Positions 15,723 to 23,087 of a stretch of DNA of 31,777 nucleotides are shown here, piece after piece (the stretch's first letter is position 1; each line of letters starts with the position of its first letter). This DNA is from CAYTOF01 sp964439435 (GTDB lineage Bacteria; Bacillota; Clostridia; Oscillospirales; QAMX01). The stretch spans positions 1 to 31,777 of the forward strand of contig CAYTOF010000021.1 in NCBI GenBank assembly GCA_964439435.1, read 5' to 3'. Both the position numbers and the translations under genes were made by a program. Below the pieces are notes generated by a model that worked only from the letters and a program-made list of their open reading frames with translations, was not told the DNA's origin and searched no databases.

Positions 15723-16383
15723 GAGCTATTGTCCTGATAAATGCTGCAAAGCCTGCAATGTGGCGGTGCTTTACAACTCCCACTGCCCTCTCTGCGGACG
15801 TTTCATAAGACAGACCGAATCCGCAGAACGCTATCCTGAAGCCTCGGACAGAACAGCAAGAGCAAAAAAAATAATGCGATTCATCTTTATACTGTCGGGT
15901 ATCGTTTTGCTCTTTCTTGACTTCATCATACCGCATTTTATGGGATGGTCTTTCATCGGATGTGCAGCCCTCAGCTTTATCTGGTTCACGATTTTCAAAC
16001 CTATCTTTGATTCTCGGCCTTTCGGGCTTTTTGTGATGTATGATGTGTTTCTCCTGTGTTTGACAACACTCATAATAGACATATACGCCGGATATACGGC
16101 TTGGTCCATCTCCTATGTGTGGCCGGCGGCGATCATTGCAGGGATAACTGTTATTTTGTTTTCATCCGTTATCGGAAAGCTCAAGTGGAGCGTCGTGGGC
16201 ACCCCTCTTGTTGTGCTGACAGTGCTTGCGGTCGGCATGTTGATTGCGGGTGTTGCGGGCCTTTTTGATTACCATCGGCTGTGGTTCATCACCGTTCTCT
16301 ACTCAGCTGTCACCTTTTTTGCACTGAAATATTTTTTGCGCCGAGCCTTCAGCGAGGAGATTGGCCGCTTGTTTCACTTCTAA
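15715..16383 (+). CDS. Zinc-ribbon membrane protein, partner of acyltransferase (DUF6320-like)
   Basis: A 222-residue integral membrane protein. A compact N-terminal zinc ribbon (CKACNVAVLYNSHCPLCG, with two CxxC knuckles near residues 11-28) is followed by six hydrophobic segments, roughly 50-72, 76-98, 103-125, 133-155, 160-182 and 190-210. The ATG at 15715 has GGAGG nine bases upstream and overlaps the acyltransferase stop (15722) by 8 bases; the in-frame ATG at 15697 has no site. From memory this architecture matches DUF6320 proteins that accompany condensation-fold acyltransferases in Clostridia. Function unknown; it may anchor or supply the acyltransferase at the membrane. Confidence 0.75.
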   Translation: MNESYCPDKCCKACNVAVLYNSHCPLCGRFIRQTESAERYPEASDRTARAKKIMRFIFILSGIVLLFLDFIIPHFMGWSFIGCAALSFIWFTIFKPIFDSRPFGLFVMYDVFLLCLTTLIIDIYAGYTAWSISYVWPAAIIAGITVILFSSVIGKLKWSVVGTPLVVLTVLAVGMLIAGVAGLFDYHRLWFITVLYSAVTFFALKYFLRRAFSEEIGRLFHF

Positions 16384-16409
16384 CGGCAGCTTTTGCCGCT
16401 ACAAAATAC

Positions 16410-16443
16410 AAACTCCCCAAAGCTATATAGCTTTGGGGAGTTT
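16410..16443. terminator. Bidirectional terminator, membrane protein / GlpP
   Basis: A perfect 34-base palindrome, with arms starting AAACTCCCCAAAGC, flanked by TTT on one side and AAA on the other. It lies between two converging operons that end at 16383 and 16464. A smaller hairpin CGGCA/TGCCG (16384-16398) precedes it. Confidence 0.9.
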
Positions 16444-16463
16444 CTTGTGTAACGTAAAATACA

Positions 16464-17021
16464 TCAAGCTTCATTTTCTGTTCTTAACAGAGTTGCCATG
16501 GAGATTGTCACAGCTTCGACGCCGCAGTTCAAAATCTCTTCTGCCATCTTTCGGGATTGGATGAGCCCTCCCGCTATGAGGGGTATGTTCAAGCGTTTGC
16601 GCAGCACGGGAAACAACTCCCTGCAAAGGGCGGGTAAGAGCTCGACATAGTCAGGTTTTGTCTTTTCAATCGCCGCAAGGCTTTTTTCGAGGGCGCTGCT
16701 GTCTATCAAAAACGCCCTTTGCACCGCCGTCACCCGCAGGCGTTTGCAAGCGGTGATCACCGCAGGCTTTATGGAGATAACAGCCAAAGGAGCAAATCTT
16801 GAGCAGAGATGTTCCGCTCCGTATTCGTCCGCTGACAGACCCTTGATAAGGTCACAGTGTACAAGAGCGTTCTTCCCTCGTGTGCGCAGCGTTTCAAACA
16901 TTGTGTCAAGGTCCGATAAACGGCAGTGCATGAGTACACAGGCGGGGTATTCACTTTCCAAAAACATGCGGAATTGCTTAAAATCGTTCACCGCCGGGAT
17001 TATACCGCTTATTTTCGCCAT
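16464..17021 (-). CDS. glpP: GlpP-family glycerol-3-phosphate responsive antiterminator
   Basis: A 185-residue TIM-barrel protein of the GlpP family, which in Bacillus binds glycerol-3-phosphate and the glpD leader RNA to prevent early termination. Family blocks are SGIIPAVNDFKQF, VHCDLIKGLSADEYGAE, AFLIDSSAL, PDYVELLPA and PLIAGGLIQ, in the usual order. The ATG at 17021 has GGAGGAG ten bases upstream; the longer frame from 17081 has none. No glpF, glpK or glpD is present here, so its target RNA must be elsewhere. It is the last gene of the minus-strand run, 83 bases after the N-acetyltransferase. Confidence 0.88.
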   Translation of the reverse strand: MAKISGIIPAVNDFKQFRMFLESEYPACVLMHCRLSDLDTMFETLRTRGKNALVHCDLIKGLSADEYGAEHLCSRFAPLAVISIKPAVITACKRLRVTAVQRAFLIDSSALEKSLAAIEKTKPDYVELLPALCRELFPVLRKRLNIPLIAGGLIQSRKMAEEILNCGVEAVTISMATLLRTENEA

Positions 17022-17104
17022 TTGACGCCAACTCCTCCGTTTAAAATATTTTCTGTCTCTTTCCATACATATCAGGAGCAATCAAGAGAAGAGGCTTGTT
17101 TTCA

Positions 17105-17869
17105 TTAAAGCTTTATCCCAAAAACATCCTCGAGCACTTGCTCTCGCTCTTGCTCTGTCATGGTTTTTTCTTCCACACCTTTGGATGAAAACTCACGCAA
17201 TGCGTAGCCGTCTATTGTTATACGTTTTCCGGGTTGTCTTATGGACACTATATACTGTTTGTTAAAGGGTGATTCCGGTGCAAACTCGCACCAAAAGGAC
17301 GCAAATATAAAATCCGGTTCCAGCTGAGGTTCTTCGGTAAATGAATAGACATCTCTCCACCCTTCCCCGTGGGGTTCTATCAACACCTTACCATACACGG
17401 CATCCTCCCTAAGCGCGTACAGAATGCCTTCTTGGTCAAAAACCTCTCCTGTCCTATAGGGTATGGGCCAAAGCGGAATCACAGCTCCAACTCCGACATC
17501 GCACAAAAACTCCTGCCCGTCTTCACAGCGGGCCCTGATTACCTGGTGTCTGCGTTTGGGAATGATGGTTTCATAACGGAAATAGCGCGCCACATAGTCC
17601 GTCACGCGGTAGCCAAGGCCTGAGAGGAGATGAGAGAACAACTTGTTCAACTCAAAACAATAACCGCCTCTCCCCTCAACAACAACTTTTTCATACAGCT
17701 TCGGGATTTCCAGGGATATGCGCTTTCCTTTGACAATGTCCAGATTTTCATATGGCACCGTCAGCAGGTGAGCGTATTGCAGGGCACGTAGATTTTCGCC
17801 GGTTGGCTTTTTATCGCCTTCATATCCGATTCTCTTCAGATATGCATCGATTTGCTTTGTTTCAAGCAT
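17105..17869 (-). CDS. Arylamine N-acetyltransferase
   Basis: A 254-residue NAT, transferring acetyl from CoA to arylamines or related nucleophiles through a cysteine thioester. The complete triad is visible: Cys71 in RGGYCFELN, His108 in RRHQVI and Asp124 in LCDVGVG, close to positions 69, 107 and 122 of classical NATs. The N-terminal LTVPYENLDI block is also typical. The ATG at 17869 has AAGGAGAG seven bases upstream and overlaps the yigZ stop by 8 bases, so the two are translationally linked. The natural substrate in gut bacteria is uncertain. Some relatives act as amide synthases in natural-product pathways, but no such pathway is here. Confidence 0.93.
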   Translation of the reverse strand: MLETKQIDAYLKRIGYEGDKKPTGENLRALQYAHLLTVPYENLDIVKGKRISLEIPKLYEKVVVEGRGGYCFELNKLFSHLLSGLGYRVTDYVARYFRYETIIPKRRHQVIRARCEDGQEFLCDVGVGAVIPLWPIPYRTGEVFDQEGILYALREDAVYGKVLIEPHGEGWRDVYSFTEEPQLEPDFIFASFWCEFAPESPFNKQYIVSIRQPGKRITIDGYALREFSSKGVEEKTMTEQEREQVLEDVFGIKL

Positions 17870-18503
17870 TAGAGGGCTCTCCTTTGTAAAAATACTCTTT
17901 TATTTCAAACCGCCCTTGTCCGCGGCTAAGGTCTGCGATGGCGGAAGAGAGCTTGTCTGTTTCACTCGGGGCAATGAATACTTCCGCCCGAATTTTTTCT
18001 GTATATTGAATTTCGCCAAGCGTGGCATCAAAACTCGACAACAAAGCCTCCAGGCGGGACCAATCTGAGTAGTCAGACTCTATTACAGCCCGCACCGTGA
18101 TGACCATACGTACAACACCGGCTATGTCGAGGGTGTGTCTTGCGCTGGCACGGTATGCTCGGGCAAGACCTCCCGCTCCAAGCTTTATACCGCCGAAATA
18201 TCTTGTTATCACGAGGCAGAAGTTTGTGATCCCCGCATTTTGCATTGCGTCCAGAGCTGGCTTTCCCGCTGTACCCGAGGGTTCTCCCGCATCAGAAAAA
18301 CGCATAACAGCTCCTTGTTTTAAGATGTAGCAATAGACATTGTGCGTTGCATCGCGGTAGTTTGCGCTGATTTTTTCTATAAAAGCCTTTGCATCTTCCT
18401 CTGATTCAACATGGGTAATATTTCCTATAAATTTTGATTTTCTGATCTCCAACTCCGCTTGTCCGGTCCCTGCGGTGAGATATCCTTCGTCTTCAACTGT
18501 CAT
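17862..18503 (-). CDS. yigZ: YigZ/IMPACT-family protein
   Basis: A 213-residue YigZ-family protein. The N-terminal UPF0029/Impact domain carries the signature FSDAGEPSGTAGKP near residues 69-82 and RYFGGIKLGAGGLARAY near 100-117; a C-terminal DUF1949-type domain follows. In bacteria the exact biochemical role is unsettled, and nucleic acid or translation-linked functions have been proposed. Its ATG overlaps the hflX stop by 11 bases and has only a weak binding site, so expression probably depends on coupling to HflX translation. That fits a ribosome-related role. Confidence 0.93.
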   Translation of the reverse strand: MTVEDEGYLTAGTGQAELEIRKSKFIGNITHVESEEDAKAFIEKISANYRDATHNVYCYILKQGAVMRFSDAGEPSGTAGKPALDAMQNAGITNFCLVITRYFGGIKLGAGGLARAYRASARHTLDIAGVVRMVITVRAVIESDYSDWSRLEALLSSFDATLGEIQYTEKIRAEVFIAPSETDKLSSAIADLSRGQGRFEIKEYFYKGEPSNA

Positions 18504-19767
18504 GTATGTATTTGCCTATTCTGCCAAGCAGCGCCTCATCGCACCTACCGCGCACCAAGGTGCCGTCTTCGTCATAGCTCACGTCTTCAATTTCCGCCTC
18601 ATCGTACAACATCTGCATAACCCTTGCTTCTCGGTGGGGGATTTTCACAGAAAATGGCACGCGGTCACCAAAGAGCTTATCATATATCATGTCTTTTAAC
18701 GTCGGCAAATTCTCTCCTGTATGGGCAGACACAAAAACCCCCGGTTTTATCATATTGATATCCTGCAGGTCGTCACAGAGATCCATTTTGTTGTAAACAT
18801 ATATTTTGGGTGTTCCGGGCGTGCACAGCTCATCGGCAAGCTTGTCTGTAACCGCTATCTGCTCGGCAAAGTGCAGATTTGACACATCCACGACATGCAG
18901 AACCAAGTCCGCATTTTTCAGCTCGTCGAGAGTTGCCCTGAAAGCATCCACCAGTTGGTGCGGTAAGTTTTCGATAAAGCCCACCGTGTCTGACAGTAAG
19001 GCGGTGGATTTGTTTTTCAATTCAAGGTTCCTGGTGGTCGTATCCAGGGTGTCAAACAACCTGTTTCTGGCCATCAGGTCCGAATCTGTCAGGGCGTTTA
19101 AAAGCGTTGTTTTGCCGGAGTTTGTATAACCTGCCAAAGCAACGGATTTGATTCTTGTCTTTTCGCGGCTTTTGCTCTGTTGTTTGCGAACACGTCCGAT
19201 TTCGTCGATGTCTTTTTCAAGCTTGGATATCCGCCTTCTAATGTGCCTTCTGTCTGTTTCGAGTTTTGTTTCCCCCGGCCCTCTTGTGCCTATGGGAGAT
19301 GTCCCTCCGCTGGCGGCTTGCCTCGACATATTTATACCCTGCCCAATAAGCCTTGGCAATAGATATTTATACTGTGCAAGTTCAACCTGCAGCTTGCCTT
19401 CCGCACTGCGTGCCCTTGAGGCAAATATATCCAAAATGATGCCTGTTCTGTCTAAAACAGGTAAGTTGAATTTCTTTTCCAAGTTTTTCATCTGTACGGG
19501 GGATAATTCGTTGTCAAAAACTATGATATCCGCTTCAAATTCGGAGGCTAGGCGGGCTATCTCATCTGCTTTTCCCTCCCCGATAAACAGAGCAGAATCA
19601 GGCAACTGCCTCGTCTGCAGGCATGAGGCCACAATCTCCCCGCCCGCAGTCTCCACCAGCGCCCGCAACTCGTCAAGTGTCTCTTCGGTTGAAGCTATAT
19701 CAAGCAGTTTTGCCGTAACATTAAGACCCACAATTACAGCTTTTTCTTTGTTTTCATTGAATTCCAA
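18493..19767 (-). CDS. hflX: Ribosome-associated GTPase HflX
   Basis: A 424-residue HflX GTPase, which splits stalled ribosomes under stress. The N-terminal HflX domain ends in the glycine-rich GGTSPIGTRGPGETKLE. The G domain shows G1 GYTNSGKTT, G2 TLDTTTR, G3 DTVGF and G4 NKMD. The frame is open further upstream, but I place the start at a TTG (19765-19767, giving MEFNENKEKAVIVGLN) because AAGGAGGAG lies nine bases before it and the product then aligns with normal HflX N-termini. The longer version from 19878 would overlap the fucosidase gene. It overlaps yigZ by 11 bases. Confidence 0.93.
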   Translation of the reverse strand: MEFNENKEKAVIVGLNVTAKLLDIASTEETLDELRALVETAGGEIVASCLQTRQLPDSALFIGEGKADEIARLASEFEADIIVFDNELSPVQMKNLEKKFNLPVLDRTGIILDIFASRARSAEGKLQVELAQYKYLLPRLIGQGINMSRQAASGGTSPIGTRGPGETKLETDRRHIRRRISKLEKDIDEIGRVRKQQSKSREKTRIKSVALAGYTNSGKTTLLNALTDSDLMARNRLFDTLDTTTRNLELKNKSTALLSDTVGFIENLPHQLVDAFRATLDELKNADLVLHVVDVSNLHFAEQIAVTDKLADELCTPGTPKIYVYNKMDLCDDLQDINMIKPGVFVSAHTGENLPTLKDMIYDKLFGDRVPFSVKIPHREARVMQMLYDEAEIEDVSYDEDGTLVRGRCDEALLGRIGKYIHDS

Positions 19768-19852
19768 GTCGTCAATCTCCTCCTTGACTCCATCATATGT
19801 AAGTGCCGGATTTTTATATATCTGCAATTTTAAATACAAAAATTTGCCCTGT

Positions 19853-21238
19853 TTATCTGTACAGCCCCAAAAAGGCAAGTGTGGGATAAACCCTGGAACC
19901 CGAAATTTTCACAGTGAATTTGTCAGAACATATTTGAGGGAAAGCAAGAATCCTCTTGGCTCCCACCACCTCCGCACGGGCAATAAAAACTTCTTTGTCT
20001 TCCAAGCGGGCATAAATTGAAATGCCTTCAATACGCTGAGACATCTCTATGTTTTCACGGAAGACCGCCCTTGAAATACAAACGGGCTGAGAAAACGAGA
20101 TTTCTATTTCTCCCTTCGGACGTCCGCTTCCGGGGGCCCAAAACAACTCCCTTGTGTCATTTTCTATAAGATGCTTTATTTCCAAGCCGTCAAAGTCTTT
20201 GACGGAACTTGCCCTCTTGAGCAGATTGTCTTTATAACGATTTGAAATGACACTGCCCATGGCGGTCAAATAGCCTTCATCCACAGAAGCTATGAGCCCG
20301 CGTTTGTCCGGCGGCACATTCAACAACAGCGCCGAATTTCCCCCAACAGTGTTTTCATACAGAGAAACTAGGGCTTTATCGTCTTTTACCCTCTCATCTT
20401 CACTTTGCTTGTAAAACCAACCGGGGCGTATGGAGGTGTCCGTCTCTGCGGGATACCATATCAGGTCCTGTTCATTTTCTAAAAACTTTCGCGAACCAAG
20501 ATCCTCCGTTTGGGCATCAAAAGGTGCTGTTTTGTTGGGATGGGAGATGATTTCAGGCAGGCTTGCCGGCACGACACTCCACTCTGCCTCTCGGGCTCGA
20601 CCCTCTTCATTGCCACACCAACGCACATCAGGCCCGCAAATGGAGATGACGGCATTTGGTTGATATTTTCTGATAAGCTCGTAATACCCTTTAAAATCAT
20701 ATTGTTGAACTTTGCCATTTGGCCCTTCTCCGCATGCACCGTCAAACCATATGGAAAAAAGCTCTCCGTATCCCGTTAAAAGCTCCGTGAGCTGGTTTTT
20801 AAAATACTCATTATATTTCGGAGAATCTCCATAAAAAACACTGTTGCGATCCCATGGAGAAAGATAGATGCCAAACTTTAAACCCGCCTCATCACATGCC
20901 TTTGCTGCCTCAGCCACCACATCACCTTTTCCGTCTTTGAAGGGGCTGTTTTTCACGGAGTGTGAGGTGTATTTACTGGGCCACAAGCAAAATCCTTCAT
21001 GGTGTTTTGAGGTCAGAATCATGCCCTTCATGCCCGCTGCCTTGAGTGTTTGTGCCCATTGTTCCGCATCTTGGGCGGATGGATTGAAAAGTTTTGGGGA
21101 CTCACTTCCATCTCCCCACTCTTTAGAGGCAAAGGTGTTCATGCCGTAATGAATGAACCCATAAAACTCGAGTTCATGCCATGCAAGTTGTCTCTTGTCG
21201 GGTTTTACCGAGATTGCGCGTTTTTCAAAACTTGACAT
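19853..21238 (-). CDS. GH29 alpha-L-fucosidase
   Basis: A 461-residue GH29 enzyme that releases alpha-linked L-fucose by a retaining mechanism. Diagnostic blocks are WHELEFYGFIHYGMNTF, LTSKHHEGFCLWPS (78-91), GIYLSPWDRN and SIWFDGACGEG, where Asp166 is the likely nucleophile. The C-terminal part (about 330-461) is a beta-rich F5/8-type-like domain, and the WFDGA form resembles the alpha-1,3/4-specific subfamily B. There is no signal peptide. The ATG at 21238 has GGAGG eight bases upstream; the frame extends to a TTG at 21262 with no use. It follows the PHP gene by 24 bases, making the two an evident pair. Confidence 0.93.
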   Translation of the reverse strand: MSSFEKRAISVKPDKRQLAWHELEFYGFIHYGMNTFASKEWGDGSESPKLFNPSAQDAEQWAQTLKAAGMKGMILTSKHHEGFCLWPSKYTSHSVKNSPFKDGKGDVVAEAAKACDEAGLKFGIYLSPWDRNSVFYGDSPKYNEYFKNQLTELLTGYGELFSIWFDGACGEGPNGKVQQYDFKGYYELIRKYQPNAVISICGPDVRWCGNEEGRAREAEWSVVPASLPEIISHPNKTAPFDAQTEDLGSRKFLENEQDLIWYPAETDTSIRPGWFYKQSEDERVKDDKALVSLYENTVGGNSALLLNVPPDKRGLIASVDEGYLTAMGSVISNRYKDNLLKRASSVKDFDGLEIKHLIENDTRELFWAPGSGRPKGEIEISFSQPVCISRAVFRENIEMSQRIEGISIYARLEDKEVFIARAEVVGAKRILAFPQICSDKFTVKISGSRVYPTLAFLGLYR

Positions 21239-21262
21239 AGTCTTTGCCTCCATGTGTACCAA

Positions 21263-22012
21263 CTAAGAAAGTATGCGCTTGATCTTCGGTAAGTATTTTT
21301 GCGGAAAGACATTGGCAATCAGGTGGGCATCCGTGCCGAAGTGAAAGGTTGTCTTTGTTTCGCGGCCGATGTTCCACAGCCTTTTGGCAAATATGGGGTC
21401 GTCTATAAACGCATCGACATTTATCTCCCAGGCAACATGACAATCGCGCAAAACCTCCGACAAATCACCAAGTTCGTTGTCCGTTATTTTCCTTGTTATC
21501 TCGGTCTTGTCTTCAAGAGAGTCTATATAGTTGCCGACAAGGGGGTGGGCAATACAGTCGGCTCTGCCCGACTGTGCAACGCTCTTTATGATTTCCATTG
21601 AATATAGGGCATACCCGCGGGCTGTCCTATCCTCAGGTTGCCCCCAAAAACGCAGGTGAAAGTGGTTGGTGGCATACAATCTGTAGTCCACAATCTCCGC
21701 TGTCTCGGCTTTTTCAAGGGTTTTCCCGATGTCATAGGCTGAAAACTCACATCCAAGCAGCACTTTTACGTCTGTAGATATGCATGAGAGATAATTTTTC
21801 AATATCTCCCTCTGTCTTAAAAATTCCGCATCATAGCCGTCATAATTGAAATGGTCCGTCAGGGCTATCATTTCAAGATCGGCCTCTTTTGCTGCTTTCA
21901 TGATGGCCGGCACCACCATCTCCGGTCTTGCACAGCTTGAATAATGTGTGTGAACATGCAGGTTATAGCGCGACAAAAGGTCCAGATCGTATATCGGCTC
22001 GGAAAATATCAT
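21263..22012 (-). CDS. PHP-domain phosphoesterase, copy 2
   Basis: A 249-residue PHP-fold metal hydrolase related to histidinol phosphatase HisK and DNA-polymerase PHP domains. Metal ligands visible are NLHVHTHYS (18-26), LTDH (51-54), CEF (Glu89), ATNHFH (His117), IAHPL (His155) and FGTDAH (Asp228, His230). The ATG at 22012 follows AGAGGT. It is about 64% identical, without gaps, to the protein encoded just upstream (22075-22824). It sits between that copy and the fucosidase gene. There is no his operon, so a sugar-phosphate or other phosphoester substrate is at least as likely as histidinol phosphate. Confidence 0.88.
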   Translation of the reverse strand: MIFSEPIYDLDLLSRYNLHVHTHYSSCARPEMVVPAIMKAAKEADLEMIALTDHFNYDGYDAEFLRQREILKNYLSCISTDVKVLLGCEFSAYDIGKTLEKAETAEIVDYRLYATNHFHLRFWGQPEDRTARGYALYSMEIIKSVAQSGRADCIAHPLVGNYIDSLEDKTEITRKITDNELGDLSEVLRDCHVAWEINVDAFIDDPIFAKRLWNIGRETKTTFHFGTDAHLIANVFPQKYLPKIKRILS

Positions 22013-22074
22013 AACTTACCTCTTTGTTTAGAGTTTTTGTTGTTTTGTTTTAAATTGCCTAAGATGTAAAAGAC

Positions 22075-22824
22075 TCAATACAGCACTCTTTTCAGATCCT
22101 CAAGGTGCGTCCTAGTGTCAATATTCACCAGTCTGTGCGCATCTGTGCCGAAATGGAATTTGGCGCCGGTTTCTTTCCCGATATGCCACAATCTGCGACC
22201 GAATTCAGGGTCTCCCAATATGGCGCCGACATTTATCTCCCAGGCGACATTGCCGTCCCTCATGTGCTCCGAAAGCTCTCCCAGCTCATTGTCTTTTATT
22301 GCCCTGGTCACCTCTTGCCTATCCTCCACACTGCGGACAAATCTGCCGATGAGGGGGTGCGCCACACATTCGGCCCGTCCCAGGTCTACCAATGATCTTA
22401 TGAGTTCCATGGAGTAAAGCGCATAACCTCGCGCTGTTTTCTCTTCGGGATGTCCCCAAAAATCGAGGTGGAAGTGATTTGCGGAATACAATCTGTAGTC
22501 CAAAGCCTGGGCCGTTTCGGCACTTTCCAGTGTCTTGCCAATACCATAAGCGGAAAGTTCAGAACCGAATAGCACTTTTACCTTTGTTGGGGTATGCTCA
22601 AGATAGTTTTTCAGGATTGTTATCTGTCTCAAATACGCTTTGTCAAAGTTCTCGTCGTTGTAGTGATCTGTCAGAGCTATCATTTCAAGCTCTGCCTCTT
22701 CCGCGGCTTTGATGATTGCAGGGATTACCATTTCGGGTTTCCCGCAACCTGAATAGTGCGTATGCACGTGGAGGTTATACCTTGCAAGTTCATCAAGGTC
22801 ATATATCGGTTCTTTATAAATCAT
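22075..22824 (-). CDS. PHP-domain phosphoesterase, copy 1
   Basis: A 249-residue paralogue of the downstream gene with all the same metal ligands (HVHTHYSGC, LTDHYN, SEL, ANHFH, AHPLIG, FGTDAH). I place the start at ATG 22824, where the protein aligns residue for residue with its neighbour, with GGGG six bases upstream. In-frame starts at 22830 and a TTG at 22866 also exist. It is the first gene of the run ending with glpP. Divergence is highest in residues 55-70 and 230-240 and in the stretch 159-170, all away from the metal site, which suggests a shift of substrate rather than decay. Confidence 0.88.
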   Translation of the reverse strand: MIYKEPIYDLDELARYNLHVHTHYSGCGKPEMVIPAIIKAAEEAELEMIALTDHYNDENFDKAYLRQITILKNYLEHTPTKVKVLFGSELSAYGIGKTLESAETAQALDYRLYSANHFHLDFWGHPEEKTARGYALYSMELIRSLVDLGRAECVAHPLIGRFVRSVEDRQEVTRAIKDNELGELSEHMRDGNVAWEINVGAILGDPEFGRRLWHIGKETGAKFHFGTDAHRLVNIDTRTHLEDLKRVLY

Positions 22825-22872
22825 ATGCATCCCCAATTCACCGTGAATTATAGATATTTTCTTCAATATTTT

Positions 22873-22910
22873 AAAAATAACTATGGCGTAATTATAACAC
22901 AGTTATTTTT
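22873..22910. repeat. Inverted repeat flanking the -10 box, candidate operator
   Basis: AAAAATAACT (22873-22882) and AGTTATTTTT (22901-22910) are perfect 10-base inverted arms separated by 18 bases that contain the -10 box. A repressor dimer bound here would block the PHP/fucosidase promoter. Confidence 0.55.
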
Positions 22911-22919
22911 CATCTTCAA
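22891..22919 (-). promoter_or_regulatory. Promoter of PHP-fucosidase-hflX run
   Basis: On the minus strand TTGAAG (22914-22919), a 17-base spacer and TATAAT (22891-22896) preceded by TGT, forming an extended -10. It lies 67 bases before the ATG at 22824. Confidence 0.75.
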
Positions 22920-23000
22920 GCTTGCAGTGGCGACAACATCAACCTTCAAGCGATTAAGTTTACGATAACAACAATTTTTTTCATTCATAATAAATTTGTA

Positions 23001-23029
23001 TTGACAATATAATGTATGTTAAGTATAAT
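23001..23029 (+). promoter_or_regulatory. Consensus promoter for PYGQ membrane protein
   Basis: Perfect TTGACA (23001-23006), a 17-base spacer and perfect TATAAT (23024-23029). It predicts strong expression and shows that translation cannot start at the in-frame codon at 23016. Confidence 0.88.
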
Positions 23030-23087
23030 TACTGTAATCATATCATTTGTTTTGCTCTACCCATCAAACAGCAAAGGAGAGATTCCC

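Noticed and set aside
19148..20020. 290-codon plus-strand open frame
   Set aside because: Serine- and arginine-rich shadow of hflX and the end of the fucosidase, with no ribosome site; both real genes are certain.
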